The notes: generated by a model from the sequence alone, not told the origin. Counted from the first letter of the stretch, positions 49,121 through 63,245 are shown. The stretch: 64,000 nucleotides of DNA from Anseranas semipalmata (GCA_013399115.1 VXAA01007254.1:208936-272935), one strand, 5' to 3'. Made by a program: numbers and translations.

Positions 49121-51215
49121 CTTAGTTTTTAGCTGTTTTTTAAATTAAATTGTGTGTTTGTAGGAATTTTTATTCTGATATTTTAAATCCAAGTGAAATG
49201 TTTTATTAGCTTATTGCAAATCTTACATAGCTTTTTTTTTTTAATTTTAGCTAGCTATTTATACTAAAAATGAGTGGTTTAGAACAAAAGGGCAATCGTT
49301 ATTGAAGAGCATGAGTAATACAACAGTACTGATAAATGTTTTTGAAAACAGCAGTGTTGCAAATGAAAAGAGAATTTGTGTACGCTGCATTTGCATTGGC
49401 AAATACATTTGTCTGATTACTGAGCAGAATGCTTTTCTTGAGGAGAGGAAATAGCCTGAAGGACTGAATGCATTTTGACATCTCAAAGATTAGCTGATTA
49501 ATTGTACTTCTGATGGCAAGGCAGAAGTGAGAAGTGAAGCAGAGACCACAAAAGCATCAGAGCTGAATAGGGCAAGCACTACTGAGAACAGCAAATGGCA
49601 TTAGGACCTTTCAGTAATATGGATGATCAGTGTGATAGATTTTGTCAGCTGATAGACTGTGATATTAAGTCATGAAGGCTTTATTCCCTGTTGGAATCTG
49701 ATACTAATAAAATGGAATAATGCTTTTTTCTTAAGTTCTTATCTGTAATATAAAACTAATCAAGTCTGAAACTATTTGAAGCAAAAGAGGGCAATAAACT
49801 TGGTGCTTTCTGTTTCATCTGCAGCTTCTTTTTTCTTACACTCTTTTTCTAATTTCCTGCACTTTAATAAGGTATAGGGATGCTTCTAGGTAAAAGTAAA
49901 TAGTGAACTTGATTCCTACTGCTTTTTTTTTCCCCTATGAAAATAAAAATACATAAACTGTGTTAATTTTCACTGTATTATATTCTGTGATATCATGTAT
50001 ATATGTGCTTTCTATTTCATGCACATAAAAGGCCCACTGTTAGAACCTTCTGCATATGCATATGCACATGATAGGGATTCTCTACACTAGTTACTTGTTT
50101 ACTTTTTTACTGCTACCCATTTCATGTGCTTTTAAGCTTATATGTAACCAGAAATTAGGACATCTTTGCATTAGGAAAAGGGGATAAATGGTGAGAGAGT
50201 ATTTGAAATTGCAGGGGGTGTTTTGCACTTAGGAACTGGCAAAAAATTAATAATGACAGAATTATCACTAAATCATGTTAGACATGAAGGATTTCTTTTT
50301 GACTGCTTGACCTATTTAGCTCTGAAACCATATAAGTAGGTTGAATTGTGATAAATGTGATAAATCCACATAAGTAATACTGTAAATGTCCACTTCTTCC
50401 AATAAAAAGGATTTTTGTATGAAAGAGAAATCTTGAAAAACTGAATTTATGTTTTAAAGACTAGTTTTCTTAACATTATCTCTGTCCATTTCATAGGTTT
50501 TGGTAGGAATTAGTAAGTCCTGTGGAGCTGGTCTTTCAGGAAGCAGTTAATAAAGAAATCAAATGTAGGAGAACGCTTTTTTTGAGATTGGCAATTGTTA
50601 TCCCATTCATACTACCATAGCATTTTGTGAAAACTGTATGAAGTATTTCTGCTGGAATATTATGTAGCATATACAATCTCGGATGCTGTCTTTTTACTTC
50701 ATCACTAGTTTCTTTCTCCACGTCTGGTATAGTTTGTCTGTCTTTATGCTCTTATTCTGATGTTAGCCTTCTGTAAGGGGCCTTAATCTCCAATTAAATG
50801 CCATTATTTTTTTTACTTGCAGTTATTGAAAACACCTGTATTACTGCTGCCTTTAGATACCAGTCTGTTTCGTTCCTGGAACAGAGTGATTTTTGCTCTG
50901 GAAACTTTGGATGCTTTAGATACAATAAAATCTACTTTGTGTGTGTGTGTATGTAGGAGGAGAAACTATCATGAAGTGGCCATCAGAAGTGATCCACAGA
51001 TTATAAAGCCCACAGATATAGAGAAGCCCTCTGCTTTTCAAGTTTTTCATTTCAAAAGAGTTGAGCCTAGTTAATATTCCCTCTTCCAGTATGACTAGAA
51101 TGAAAACTAGCACTGAATTCAATGCACGCCAATGGCTTCAGGAACAGAATATCCTCTTTTGATCAGCATTTGGATGGGGAGATACAACTTTACAGAGGAC
51201 ATCAAAATCTAATAC

Positions 51216-51230
51216 AAAAAAAAAAAAAAN
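51216..51230. other. Poly-A run ending in a single N
   Basis: Fourteen A followed by one N at 51230. This is a likely assembly join or uncertain homopolymer length. Confidence 0.9.
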
Positions 51231-51445
51231 TCTAGCCTCTCTTTCTGACAAAAGTTTCAGAGTATTTCTCGGTAGTACTACTGTGATGAAAGAAAATTTC
51301 CTTTCTTCTGAATTTCCAAATTACGCTCTTTTTAAAATGAGTCTATCTGCATTTAAATGAGGTGGAAAAAAATCATCTTTCAAATGAGTAAAATATACCA
51401 AAATGTTTAGAACAAAAATGCTTGCTAAATGTGTATAGCTGACTG

Positions 51446-52222
51446 ATGTTCAACAAGAACAAATGCTGGATTTTGTGCCTGGTATGGTGCGATCCTGCAT
51501 GTATATATATAGACAGGGGGGACAATAGGCTGGAGTACAGCCCTGCAGAAAGGGATCTGGGTATTTTGGTTGATGGAAAGCTCAATTTGAGTCAACAGTG
51601 TGCCCTGCTGGCCAAAAGGGCCAATTGTACCCTGGGGTGCATTAAGCACAGTATAGCTAAAGGGTCGAAAGAAATGACTGTCCTGCTGTACTCAGCGTTG
51701 GTGTGGCCTTACCTCAAGCACTGTGTGCGGTTTTGGACTCCATATATAAGAAGGATATAAAAATACTTGAATGTATCCAAAGGAGAGCAAGATAGATGGT
51801 GAAGGGACTAAAGATCATGACTTAAGAGTAGCAGCTGAGTGTACTTGGTTTGTTCAGCTTAGAGAAGAGAATACTGAGGGGCGGTCTCATTGTTCGTTAC
51901 AAGTTCCTCATAAGGCTGAGTGGAGCGGGAAGTCCTCATCTCTTCTCTCTCCTAACCAGTGACAGGACACAAGGGAATGGCTTAAAGGAGCATCAGGGAA
52001 AGTTCAGACTGGACATTAAGAAAAAGCTCTTCACTGAGAGAGGGTGGTAAAGCACTGGAACAAGCTTCCCAGGGATCATCACCCCAAACCTGCAGATGTT
52101 CAAGAAGCATTTGGACAATGCTCCTAGATATGTTGTTTAACTCTTAGGTTGCCCTGTGTGGAGTAGAAGTTGGACTTGATGATCCTTATTGGGTCCCTTC
52201 CAACTCAGGATGTTCTGTGACT
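51446..52222 (+). mobile_element. CR1-type LINE, 3' fragment with end of reverse-transcriptase ORF (sense)
   Basis: About 780 bp. The first part is still open for 104 codons and reads RLEYSPAERDLGILVDGKLN, then QCALLAKRANCTLGCIKHSI and LLYSALVWPYLKHCVRFWTP. This is the conserved C-terminal region of the CR1 ORF2 reverse transcriptase, ending at a stop after 51757. The noncoding 3' part follows (gacaggacacaagggaatgg, aaaaagctcttcactgagag, cactggaacaagcttcccag, cttgatgatccttattgggt) and the terminus tcccttccaactcaggatgt. The element is 5'-truncated and cannot move. It is in the same orientation as ASCC3. Confidence 0.93.
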
Positions 52223-53171
52223 CAAGAAACATCAAAATCTCTTCAAGCAGTATGATTTCTATCCCACTCATCTCCATCTCACACTGTCATCTCCATTTGG
52301 ATTTTCTTCATTTCAGAAGACTTCACTGTCTGAAAAATAAAATTTTACTCCCTGCTTCATTGTCCATGCTGCCTTCAGGACAAATTGTGTGTTAAAAAAC
52401 CCACTATCTAACATAACTTTTGAGGCACTAAGGCTTGATGGAACTCCACAGACTGTTACATATCTTTATTCTGTCTTACTTTTTTAACTTCTTCTGTAAA
52501 TGTTAAATATATTTCTCGATTAGTGTCAAGGTCTGAAAGCAAGACTTAAAAACAGAAGGGATGTGTCTTTGTATACAAATGCTCACTGTGTTGTGTTTGA
52601 TTTGAAGATTTGAAATACTTCTTTGCAAGGTTCTGATCTCATCAGTCTCTTCACCAGTAAGCAGTGCATGCTCCTGGTTTATAGCAATCTAGTGACCAGT
52701 AACATCCAGCTCCTTAGCTGGGTCGAGTTCATTCTTCTCAGATTTTGCAGGGAGAAAGTGGAATCCCAAGAGGTTTTTGAGCAGAGGGGGAAAAAACAAA
52801 CAAACAAACATATTTTTTTTCCTAAAAAAAAAAAAACAAAAAACAGGTAGGTAAAAAAGACTGCTGGTAAACAGCAGAGAAGCATTTGGAGATATGTAAT
52901 GTACACAGCCAAACCTCTTCCCCTGAATTCTTTAGCTGTCAGAAATAAAGGCATTAACTCCATGACTTCACATGTAGGATTCCTACTCGTCTCCGATGAT
53001 GAAAATGATTAAGAAATTGAGTTTTGCATATACAGAGATTTTTGGATAACTTTTCAGTGGGTTCAGCTAATAAGCTTTTTGCTTAGTTGAATTGTTGTCT
53101 TCATTCTGTCTTCTGTTTCTGTCTCTGGGACAATTCCATTGTTTAGTCAGGCTGATGTTACCAATCTGTGT

Positions 53172-53247
53172 NNNNNNNNNNNNNNNNNNNNNNNNNNNNN
53201 NNNNNNNNNNNNNNNNNNNNNNNNNNNNNNNNNNNNNNNNNNNNNNN
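53172..53247. other. Assembly gap (76 N)
   Basis: Run of 76 N in the intron after exon F. Confidence 1.
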
Positions 53248-55432
53248 CAATATACTAGTGGGATTGTTGGAAGCCCTTCTGATATACTGCTGTCCCATTA
53301 ATATATGTGCATATGACAGCTAAGATTTTGCCAAAGGGGAAAAAGTACTTATATGTGATCAAATGGTAGCAGTTTGAATAAAAAATGGTAGTCATTTATA
53401 AGGAACTGGAGGTGCTGCCTGTGACCTAAATTAATTTCTAGATTTATGACAAAATCCATCTTGATTTTACTAAAATCAAGCTTCCATGCTTTAGAAATTA
53501 GAATCACTGCTCCAAGACATTAATTTAAATTTTATTTGAAATAATTTATTCTTTCAATTAGACAGCTATAGTCTTTATTATACTACATGCCTACTTGCCT
53601 GCAATTGTTGCATAATCTGTAGTATTTTAATACAGCCTTTGAGTAATCTGCTTTGTATTTAATAATCAAATGCTACATACTCTGATAAAAACGTGTAATT
53701 GGCATTCTTTGGTATGACTCACTTGGCTAAAATCCTTGTTTAGATTCGGTTGGAAAGTGGGAGTTAATTTTTGTTTTAGCAGAAAAATTTAGTTGAAATG
53801 ATGCCAAATAAAATTACAGTAATTTTGAACAACAGGGAAAAAATGTTCAGTGTGTTCTGTAGTTAAAGTATATAGAGTTTTATTTGTAATTGCATTCTTG
53901 GTTGTGTGTTCACTTTTATTGGAAGTAATTATGTTCATGCCTGACTTAGCTCCCTTTCCTTCCAGTTTTTCTAAACTGCTTTGGAAACAAAGTTTTGGGT
54001 GTTGGATTTTTCTTTTTTCTTTTTATTTTTTAACAAACTTATATAACTTTTTGGTATTGTACTTCAACACATATATGAAAATACAAAATTTTTGATTTGG
54101 ATGAAGAGCCCTTGCTATAAATGTATACAATTTTTTTCCTCCAGTGCACACATTTCTTCATTTACGTCAAGCTTTATCAGAATAAATTCATTTTAAATAT
54201 ATCTGTACTTGAAGCACTTGCATTAATCATTGTCTCTACAGAGGTTTGATATTACAGTGTAACTTTAAAAGTACTAGTGTACAAATATAAGAAAAATAAT
54301 TGTGCTTTGGATACATCTTTGATCCAGGCTTCAACTGAGTATCTTGAGAGGAAGGCTGTTGCTCTTTGGTTGTATGGCTAAGACCAACAGTGTCACCTGC
54401 AGGTGAATCAAGTAAATTTCTTAATTTTTTCAAGTGGAAATCTCAGACACAGAAGTTACTTATTGAAAATGGAAAGATCTGGCTGAATAACTTTCTAATG
54501 CATATTTTAAATCAATTTACTGCTTATTCTTGTTTTGAAATTAATTGCAAATATTTCATGATTACCTCAAATTATTTTTTTTTTAATAAGTGCTTGCTGA
54601 AAAAATCTTGAAATCATTCTTTAATATGTATAAAATATTTTATTGAGAATATTCTGCCCATTTACCACTTAAAATCAAGCAATACTGGAAATGTCTGTGA
54701 TTTATGACACTAAAATTTGTTTGCTGTGTATATTTTTGTATAGGTGAAAATTAATTGTTTATTGATGGTTCATCTCCATTCTGGTAGAATATTGCACAAA
54801 TGAATAATATGAAGTAAAATGTCAAAATTATTGCATTTAGATTAAAAAAATCAAATTAATATAAAGAACTTTGGTGTTACGTCTGTTGCATTTAAGTAGC
54901 AGATACAATAATCTAAGAGCAATGTTGTACCTATACAAATTAAAAATGTGTTTATGTAGAATGACATACAAATTGAATTGATGTTGAGAGGACTGCTGTT
55001 CTTCAGTCATTTTCTTAAGGCTTCAGCATCTTCCTCTCTGTGTTGCTAGGTTTGTAACTAATAGTAAGATAAAATTAAAAAAAAAAAAATTCACCTTTCT
55101 TGACTTTTGAATGACCAGGACCAACTGAATCAATTTCTGTCTTGACCTTAACATGAATGATTTTAGTTGTATTATTACAACGGAGTGATCATCCAGAGGC
55201 TAGTGAACTGCATGTCAGTTGCAGAATACTTGTAGTGCTTTAAGCTATATTGTGAATACTACTAATGTTATCAGAGGCTTCAGCAATCTTCGCCATCAGA
55301 TGCCTGATGGTGGGAAGAAACAAGCCCAGTTGGAGCTGCTAAGTTTCTCTCCCAGTTCTTCAATGGAGTGCTGAAGCTCTTACAAGAAGTTGCCTTTGAT
55401 CTTCCTGTTCCTTCTATGTCACTCAGGTAGGA

Positions 55433-55448
55433 TATATATATATATATC
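55433..55448. repeat. (AT)n microsatellite
   Basis: Eight AT units. Confidence 0.75.
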
Positions 55449-56065
55449 ACTCTTGGGGAGTCAGAGCATAGAAAGATTTAGCTTTGTGTAGACTATCCAG
55501 CGTTGGCTAGTCAGCTGTTAGTGTATAGAAACCTCAGCAGTAAGTGGTTACCTTATATGAGATCCAGCAGTATTTTAAGCCTGTTTCTTGAGTCTTTGTA
55601 GTTTGGGTTTGTACTGGTTTTAGATTGTATTTGCCACATAAGAAAATATTTTAAACAGGGTCAGCCAAAACCAAAGGTTACTTCTGCATGTCAAAGGCAT
55701 AGTGCTAAGCACAAGATTTCTTCCACTTACTTGGTCTTGTTTGAGTACATTTCAGGCAGTCCATCTTAGTTGCCAAGTTGTTCCTGCTGCTACATCCCTC
55801 AAAACAGACATCTTTAATGTTATATTCATTTGGTAACCTTGGTATTGGGGAGGGGACTCCTAATATAGAAGAACATTTCAAAGACTTTTCATTCAGTTGT
55901 GTACTGATACGTAAATTGGATTGTAATAGTAGTAAGTGCAGATAGCTTAATGTGTTTGTCGTGCAGTATGATTTTTGAGATTTTACAGTTTCAGTCTTTT
56001 ATGCAGAACATAGTCTTAGCTTAAAGTGCTTCAGAAAGTGCAATATGCACTTGTAAAGGTAAATA

Positions 56066-56215
56066 TAATGTATTTATTATACTTATTTATAATAATTATA
56101 CTTATATAATATATTATTATAATTATACTTATATAATTATTATACTTATTTGTAATAATTTTATTATTTATATTTATTTATTATTATTTATATTATTTTA
56201 TTATACTATGTAAAG
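56066..56215. repeat. AT-rich low-complexity tract with repeated TTATACTTAT words
   Basis: About 150 bp almost wholly A and T. The word tta(t)tatactta(t) recurs at least four times, then it passes into tttattatttata repeats. Confidence 0.85.
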
Positions 56216-56469
56216 GTATTATACATGTGATTATTAAACTGTTATAGTGACTAGCAAAATGACCTGATGTTGAAAACTGATCAAATAGCATATTACTGCA
56301 ATATTTTTACACTCCTTTGTAAACCACTTGATGAGGATATGATACTAATACAATAAGATACTTCAGTATTTTATGTCAAGATGGAGAACTCAAAGGCTTT
56401 CAGCCTCTAGGAGTCTCTAGCATTCTGTGAACTTGTTACTTCTAGCTGGTGCCTCCAAGATCAAGAGTG

Positions 56470-57935
56470 GTTCATACCAATGAGCAGGAAGTCAAGCAAA
56501 AGTGGCAGGAGGCTTGGAGAACAAAACACAAACATAAAAAGAAAGCATACAAAAGGTGGATGCGAGGACAGGTGACCTGGAAGGAAAGTAGTTGCTGTTA
56601 GAGTATGAAGAGACAGGGTTAGATAAGCCCCAAACCATCTTTGGTTAAGGGCATACAAGGTTAAGGGCAACAAGCAAGGCTTCTGTAGGTATATTATCAC
56701 CAGCAAATGGAAGATGGGAAAACATGGGCCCGCTGCTAAATGGGGTAGGGGACTGGATGACAAAGGACATGTAAAAGGTTGAGGTACTTAATGCCTTCTT
56801 TGCTTTCAGGCTTTATTATTAGGACTGGCTTTCAGCAATCCCTAGCCCCTGAGACAAATGGGAAAGTCTAGAGAAGGAAAACTTAACACATGGTGGAAAA
56901 CAGTCAGGTTAAGGAACATGCAAACCAACTGGGCATACGTAAGTCCATGGAATCTGATGAGATTCACCCGCAAGTCTCAAGGGAGCTGATTGAAGTCATT
57001 GTGAGGCTATTCTTAATTACCTTTGAAAGGTCCTGGTCCTCCTCTGTCATGGGAAGAGTGCACCCTCAGCAAATTTGCAGCTGATAGAAAACTGGGAGGA
57101 GTGGCTGACTGATCAGATGGCTATTTAGAGGGACTTTGAAAGGCTGGAGAAATGGACCAACAAAGATCTCATGAAGTTCTGCAAAGGTAAATGCCAAGTT
57201 CTGCACAGGAAAGGGAGATAATCCCATGCACCAATCCAGGGTGGGTGGGTAATCAACTGGAAAGCAGCTTCCCATAAAAGATCTGGAGGTTCAGGTGGAC
57301 AAGTTGAACATGAGCCAGCAATGTCACCTTCAGCAAAGTCCAACAGCCTTCTGGACTGCATTTAGAAGAGTGTTGCCAGCAGCTTGAGGGAGGTCCTCTT
57401 CCCCTCTGCTTAGCCATGGTGAGACACATCTGGAGTGCTGGGCCCAGTTCTGGGCTCCTCTGTACAAGACAGACAGGGACATGAAGGAGTCCATCAAGAG
57501 GACATGAGGGTGATAAAAGAACAGGAATATTTGACATACAAGGAGAGGTAGAACAAGCTGGTGTCATTCAGTCTGGAGATGAGAAGGCTCGGAGATACGT
57601 GATCAGTGTGTATAAATACCTGATGGGTGGGTGCAAAAAGGACCGAGCCAGACCTCAGCAGTATCCAGGGAGAGAACAAGAGGCAATGGGCTCAAACTGT
57701 GATACAGGACATTCTATGTAAACATGAGATTATTTTTTTTCTTCCTGTGAGGGTGGTCAGCCACTGAAACAGTTGGTCTAGAGAGGTGGTGGAGTCTTCA
57801 CCTTAGAGATACTCAAAATCCAACTGGACGTGGTCCTGAGCAGCCTGCTCTTGGTGACCCTGTTTTAAGCAAGGGGGGTGGACTGGAAGATCTCCAGAGG
57901 TGCCTTCTCACCTCATCCATCCTGTGATTCTGTGA
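56470..57935 (+). mobile_element. CR1-type LINE, long degraded fragment from the RT region to the 3' end (sense)
   Basis: The longest retroelement piece in the window (about 1.47 kb). Near 56720-56790 it encodes PLLNGVGDWMTKDM then KVEVLNAFFA. At 56935-57050 it has KSMESDEIHPQVSRELIEVI followed by FERSW, both CR1 reverse-transcriptase landmarks. At about 57060 it jumps to a late RT segment (agcaaatttgcagctgatag), implying an internal deletion. It then continues through tgagccagcaatgtcacctt, agtgctgggcccagttctgg and gggtgcaaaaaggaccgagc to the 3' end cctgtgattctgtga. Stops and frameshifts are numerous. It is an old, inactive copy. Confidence 0.92.
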
Positions 57936-60900
57936 ACATCAAGATTAGTCCATTTTGGTGGAATTGCCTATGTGATATTTACTGCATGTATCAATACAAT
58001 ATCAGCAAGGAACTATTTTAGACACCATTTTGCCTGTTGAAGTGTTCCATATAGTTGTTCCTATTTAATGATGAAAGATGGTATTTGGTCAAACAAATTT
58101 CAGATTTTCTTTTCCAGTGGTGGAAGGCTAATAAGCAGTATGCTTGTCATATTTTTGTATGCAAAATTAAGTCTGAAAAATGATTAAAATACATTGTCTA
58201 TATGTTAAATTCTAAAGTGCGATGAATCTTAATAAGTAAAAATAAATAATGCCTCAGTTGGAGTTCTTAATAACAAAGAATCTGAAACTGAAGTACTTCA
58301 TGGTATGAACTAATTACTCATCTGCATATGAATAATTATATTAATTTATTAACAACACCAAATAAAATATCATTGTAGGGGGTTGTCTCTGGGGCTTTTT
58401 TTGGCATTGAGGATGCCGGTAAAACTTGTAGGAAGCTACTTGCAGAAATATATTTTTCAGTAGTGTCTATTATCATTAATATTTTATCTATGAAGAACTT
58501 GGAAGAATGATTTACTTTCGTTGGTTTTAATGGCCTTTTATAACTAAAAGGGTTCTGTGCAAAAGGAATCCACATCTATAAAATTACTAACTGCTTTGTG
58601 CTTCCAAATACTTTTTTAAGCACTGTAAATTTTACAGGATAAAAAAGCAGTCTTTTATAGTTAATGCAAATGATGCATTAAGTTAGACCCTTCTCCCAGA
58701 GTACAATTTAAAGGTACTCAGAAGTCCAATTATCTTTGATTTAGCTGTAAAAATTGCAGAATAACAGCTGTGCCTGCTGAGTGAATATTCCTCTGCAAAA
58801 AGATAGCTTATTTGAGTAGAGTTGAGGACAGGCTGCTGAGGAAATGTTTGCCTCTTTTGGCTCTTTTCAAATTTTACAGCTTCTGGTCAGTTGAAAATGC
58901 AAGTAAGTTACAAAACAGCGTCAAAACAATTTAGAATTTATATCCTCTAAGTTGTCATTTTGCATGTTCCAGCATATTTTGGGTTGTTTAGCATTTATTG
59001 TGACTATCTGTGGAACAAAAGAAAAAACACTTCAGACTTCAAATTAATACTTACAAATACTGCAGATAATCTTGCTATATTTGACTCCATCTAAAAGTAC
59101 AGATTTTTCTATACTATGTTACAAAAATATTTTAAAGAATGTTTAATTCTAAAGAATCACTTAATATGCCTTCACATGCAATACCTCTATTGAAATACAC
59201 TCCACTTCACTATAGAATTAAAGTATATTTAATATCAGAATGGAGTATATTATATATGTTGATATCATATTAAATTATTCATATAGAGTAGAATTAGAAT
59301 ATGTTATTTAGGATGCATATGTCATATATTTGTTTAGAATTGAAATTTGAAGGATGTTTTTTAATTGAAGTTTTGAGGACATTTGCCTTGATGTGAATGC
59401 ATCATTAAGTGCAGTTATGTACACTAAGCTGATATCAGAAGTGTACAAAATAGGACAAGAATTAATCTAACCCGTCTTTTCGCCAAAATAGATGTGGTAC
59501 TTATATTCCACCGTTGATAAATATTGGTCTAATATGCTTTCACAACATCCTGATCATAGAGCTTTTCTAAACTTCTGATGAATCTCCCTCAGGAGATTCA
59601 CAATTTTTTATTTGTAATTCACAAAAATCTATTTTAAACATAAGTCGTACTCAAATTTTATTATCACTTTCCTTTTCTGAATGCCTGTCTTCCCCAGCCA
59701 CTGCTGTTTGCTTTTTGAAGACTCTTGAAGTTGTAGTTGCCTGTGTTCAGTCATGATTATTTAGCCTAAGCATCAATTCATTTAAACTTTTCTTAAAGGT
59801 CATGCTTCGTTTACATTTAGTCATTCTCATTTTTCACTTCTGGACTCAGTTGGTTTGCTCTTCTTGGATTAAGATGCCCAAAATATAAAGTTTACTCCAA
59901 GATCGTTCTGTTGCTGCGCAGAGTGGAAGGTTTATTTAGCATGTCCAAATAACAGCATTTCGGTTTCATTTTTTGCACCAGCATAATATTCTTGGTTCAC
60001 TTTCAGCCACATGTACTTTTTCTCTTTGTCCTGCCCAACTACTATCTTGCCAGTTGTTTTATATCCTGTATTTGTTCAGATTCCTAAGGGTCAGATTAAT
60101 CGATTTTGGTTTTAGCCATCTATAAATTAGGCAACTAGTCTAAACTGTTTGCATAGACTTGTAAGGAGAACACTATAGAGAAAAGATTTCTAAGACTTTC
60201 ATACTCAGATGTATTAAATGAACCAGCAAGAGGGAACCTGGACAGCAAGTATAGAAGGTGAATTTATAAATTAATGAGCAAGATAGGCAAGATGAATCTC
60301 ATTCTCAGTTTAGAATCTTGAAATTTAATTACCATATTTCATCCATTAATGCATCTGTTCCTTTAAGTTATCAAGGCATTTTCAAATTCTTACTCTGAAA
60401 TCCAATACATTTACAGCTCTGTGTGGCATAATATCAATTCAAAGTTTAGTGAGTATAATCTTTAGGATTACTCATGAAAAAATAAGCAATAGTATTGAGC
60501 TGGGTAAACTTCTGTGGAACTTCATTTGATAAGATCCTTCCATCACAATTGTGAAATGTTGGTATTTACTCTGAGTGTTTAAAAGATCCTGCTGAAATCC
60601 AAAGTGTATGCAAGTTTTTAGTTAGTGTAACTGGAGAATAAAAACCTATCAATCATACTGTAAGTTGTCGCAATCACCTTCAGCACTGGTTGCCATTAGT
60701 ATTAGCGTATGTAATTTTTTGGAGTGTAGACCTGAAAACAAATTTCATGAAATAAAATTTGCATGAAAGCAAATTACTTGCTGTTTGGGTTGTGGTTGTG
60801 CAAACAGGTGTCACAAAATTGGCTCTTCGTGCGATATCTGTTTAACATCTGCATCTCAGCTGAACCAAGAAACATTTCTTCAGCTTACGCTTAGTATGCC

Positions 60901-61448
60901 TCTGAATCAGTGATTTGCATTGATCCACAAAAAAATGGTTTGGGGTTTAAAAAAAGGAAAGACTTTCTTCTTCTTGCATACAAATCTGTGAAAGAAAATA
61001 AAACTGTTGAGAGAAGAGTATGTTAAAAAGGATATTTGGAACCAAATGCCACTGTTGCAAACTGGTCTTTTTTTGACGTTATATTAGGTTAATCCAGATC
61101 TCAGGGTAATGCTTTACAGGAGCAGAACAGAGGGGTAAGGAACTGGTCAAGAATGACTGCTTCTTGGAGAACAGTTCCTCATAAGAAGTTATCTCTGCAT
61201 TCCAGAGAATGAATAGATATTTGCTCACTTTTTTTTAGTGCCAGGTAAAGGACTCTTTCTCTCCCTGCTCTGGCTAATTTTTGAGTAATAAATAAATAAA
61301 AGGTTGTAATTATCCTAAAAAAAACTTCTTATATTTACAGTTAATAATGAGATATGCAAGACCATTGTGATGAGCCTTAAATGTATGCCTGTATAAATAC
61401 ATTGGAAAAAGTGATAGCTGAGATAGTCTTTTATCTTCACCTACTTAA

Positions 61449-61472
61449 AAATAACAACAACAACAACAAAAA
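61449..61472. repeat. (CAA)n microsatellite
   Basis: About six AAC/CAA units. Confidence 0.8.
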
Positions 61473-61778
61473 CCAACATTATTAAGTGTCTGGGGAACAT
61501 CGGTCTAGTTCCAAAAAAATGTTCCTATACTTAGTTTTTCGCCATAAGTTATCCAGTAAGCAAGCTATCAATTTATCAACTTTAGCCAAAATATTGCTAT
61601 AATGATATTTAAAAACATGTCTGTAGAGTGTTTTTGTGTATATTTTGTTGATATTTTACTATCTCTGTTCTATATGAAAGAGGGACTAGGGGAGAAGAAA
61701 ATGCAAAATAACACGGAGAAGGCTTAATAACAAGCAGGCTGGAAGCAGTGTCTCCAGAGACAGGCACTTGCTGTAAGT

Positions 61779-61824
61779 TGTCAGATCTGATTAAGGGAGC
61801 TATTGGCATCAATCAGACCTGACA
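61779..61824. repeat. Imperfect inverted repeat/hairpin, 14-bp arms, 18-nt loop
   Basis: TGTCAGATCTGATT (61779-61792) pairs with AATCAGACCTGACA (61811-61824), with a single mismatch. In minus-strand RNA that mismatch becomes a G-U wobble, so all 14 positions can pair. The loop is 18 nt. Confidence 0.75.
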
Positions 61825-62953
61825 GTAGTATATCAGAGGTTAGTATAACTATAATTAGTGAGCTGATTAACAGCAAAGAGGGAAAAAAAGGGTAATGTTT
61901 TGGATCAAACTCCTTTAAAACATTTAGATCATTAAACTTGAAGGCTGAGTGGCTAATTACATGTTTTACAATATAAGAGCAAAATTTCGCAAAGCGTGCA
62001 AGCTGCTCTTCCTCATTTGTAACTATGGTTGTTAAAATAAGATTTGTACTGACTCTAAAAAGATGTTTGTTTTTTTTTTTTTTTTCCTAGAAAAAAATCT
62101 AGAGGGCGGATGCTCTTATATTACTTCTCAGTAAGAGCTATTGTGATCCTAATATATATTGTTTTCCATAGTTTCTTCTCAGATTAATGTAACTATTCCA
62201 TGTGTAAAGTTTTATATTCTTTCATTAAAAATGTAAAAAACTTCATTGCTTTCACAGCAACAACAAAAAGGAATTCTTCTGACTCATCAGCACACTGGCT
62301 GGACTGGGTTTAATTCCATTTTATTTTGACTCTGTCAAAGTCCATTGTATTGAGGTTTAAAAGTAGTACTGGAACTTATACATGAATTTTGTAATCAGTG
62401 GGACATCTGGGATGGAGCTGAAAGCATAAAATTTTATATCTTATAAGCCTAAATCTATTATTTGAAACTCTCTGTGAAATTAACTGTACTACAAATAAAA
62501 TAATATTGAAAAAAATCAGCTCAGGAGTACATGTGAGGTGTCATAAGTATCTTGCTCTGCTAAGTAGGTGTCCAGATACATAGTCAATCACTTGCCTTTT
62601 CATTAGATGGATTTGATGGGCTCTGTAAAGGAACAAAATCATTTGTAATTATATGAGTTCCTAGGATTAAGGTATAAAATAAAACATGTTGAACAAAGTT
62701 ATGTTTCTTCAGTTAGAAATTAATTTGCCATTCTAATGAGTTCTAAGTGGCTGTTTAACAATTTTTGTTGTTCCCTTGTTGATTTCTAGACTTATTGTTG
62801 ATTATTGATGTTAGCTTTGATGGCTTACTAATTGCTGCTGTTATGCATCAATATAAGCCACCTCTGTAAGTCTTTCTAACATGAAAAACTCAATCTTCTG
62901 TGCAGATATCTTTTGTAAGTGTAGCCTTACTACTGAATGTTTCAAAGATGCTC

Positions 62954-62972
62954 ATATATATATGTATGTAAT
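62954..62972. repeat. (AT)n/(GTAT)n short microsatellite
   Basis: Alternating TA followed by two GTAT units. Confidence 0.6.
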
Positions 62973-63245
62973 TCTGTGTTTCCATTACTTTAGAGCACAA
63001 ATGCATGTTAAGTTTTGATATAACACTATCTATTCACCCGAATGAGCGCACTGCCCATCTGTGTATCTTTGTAGTGTAAGAAATCTGCTTTACTGGAGAC
63101 ATTACTCTGTTTTAACTATGTAAAATACTGCATCAGATGGTTGTCACTGCTTTATGAAAAGCAATATATTTATATTCATTATTTAGTACTTCCTACTTTC
63201 CTACCTCAAATTCTTATTTTGAATTGCTGCCCTCTGTTTCACTTT

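Noticed and set aside
56890..57567. Several 60-100-codon frames as host genes
   Set aside because: They are pieces of the degraded CR1 element and its antisense shadows.
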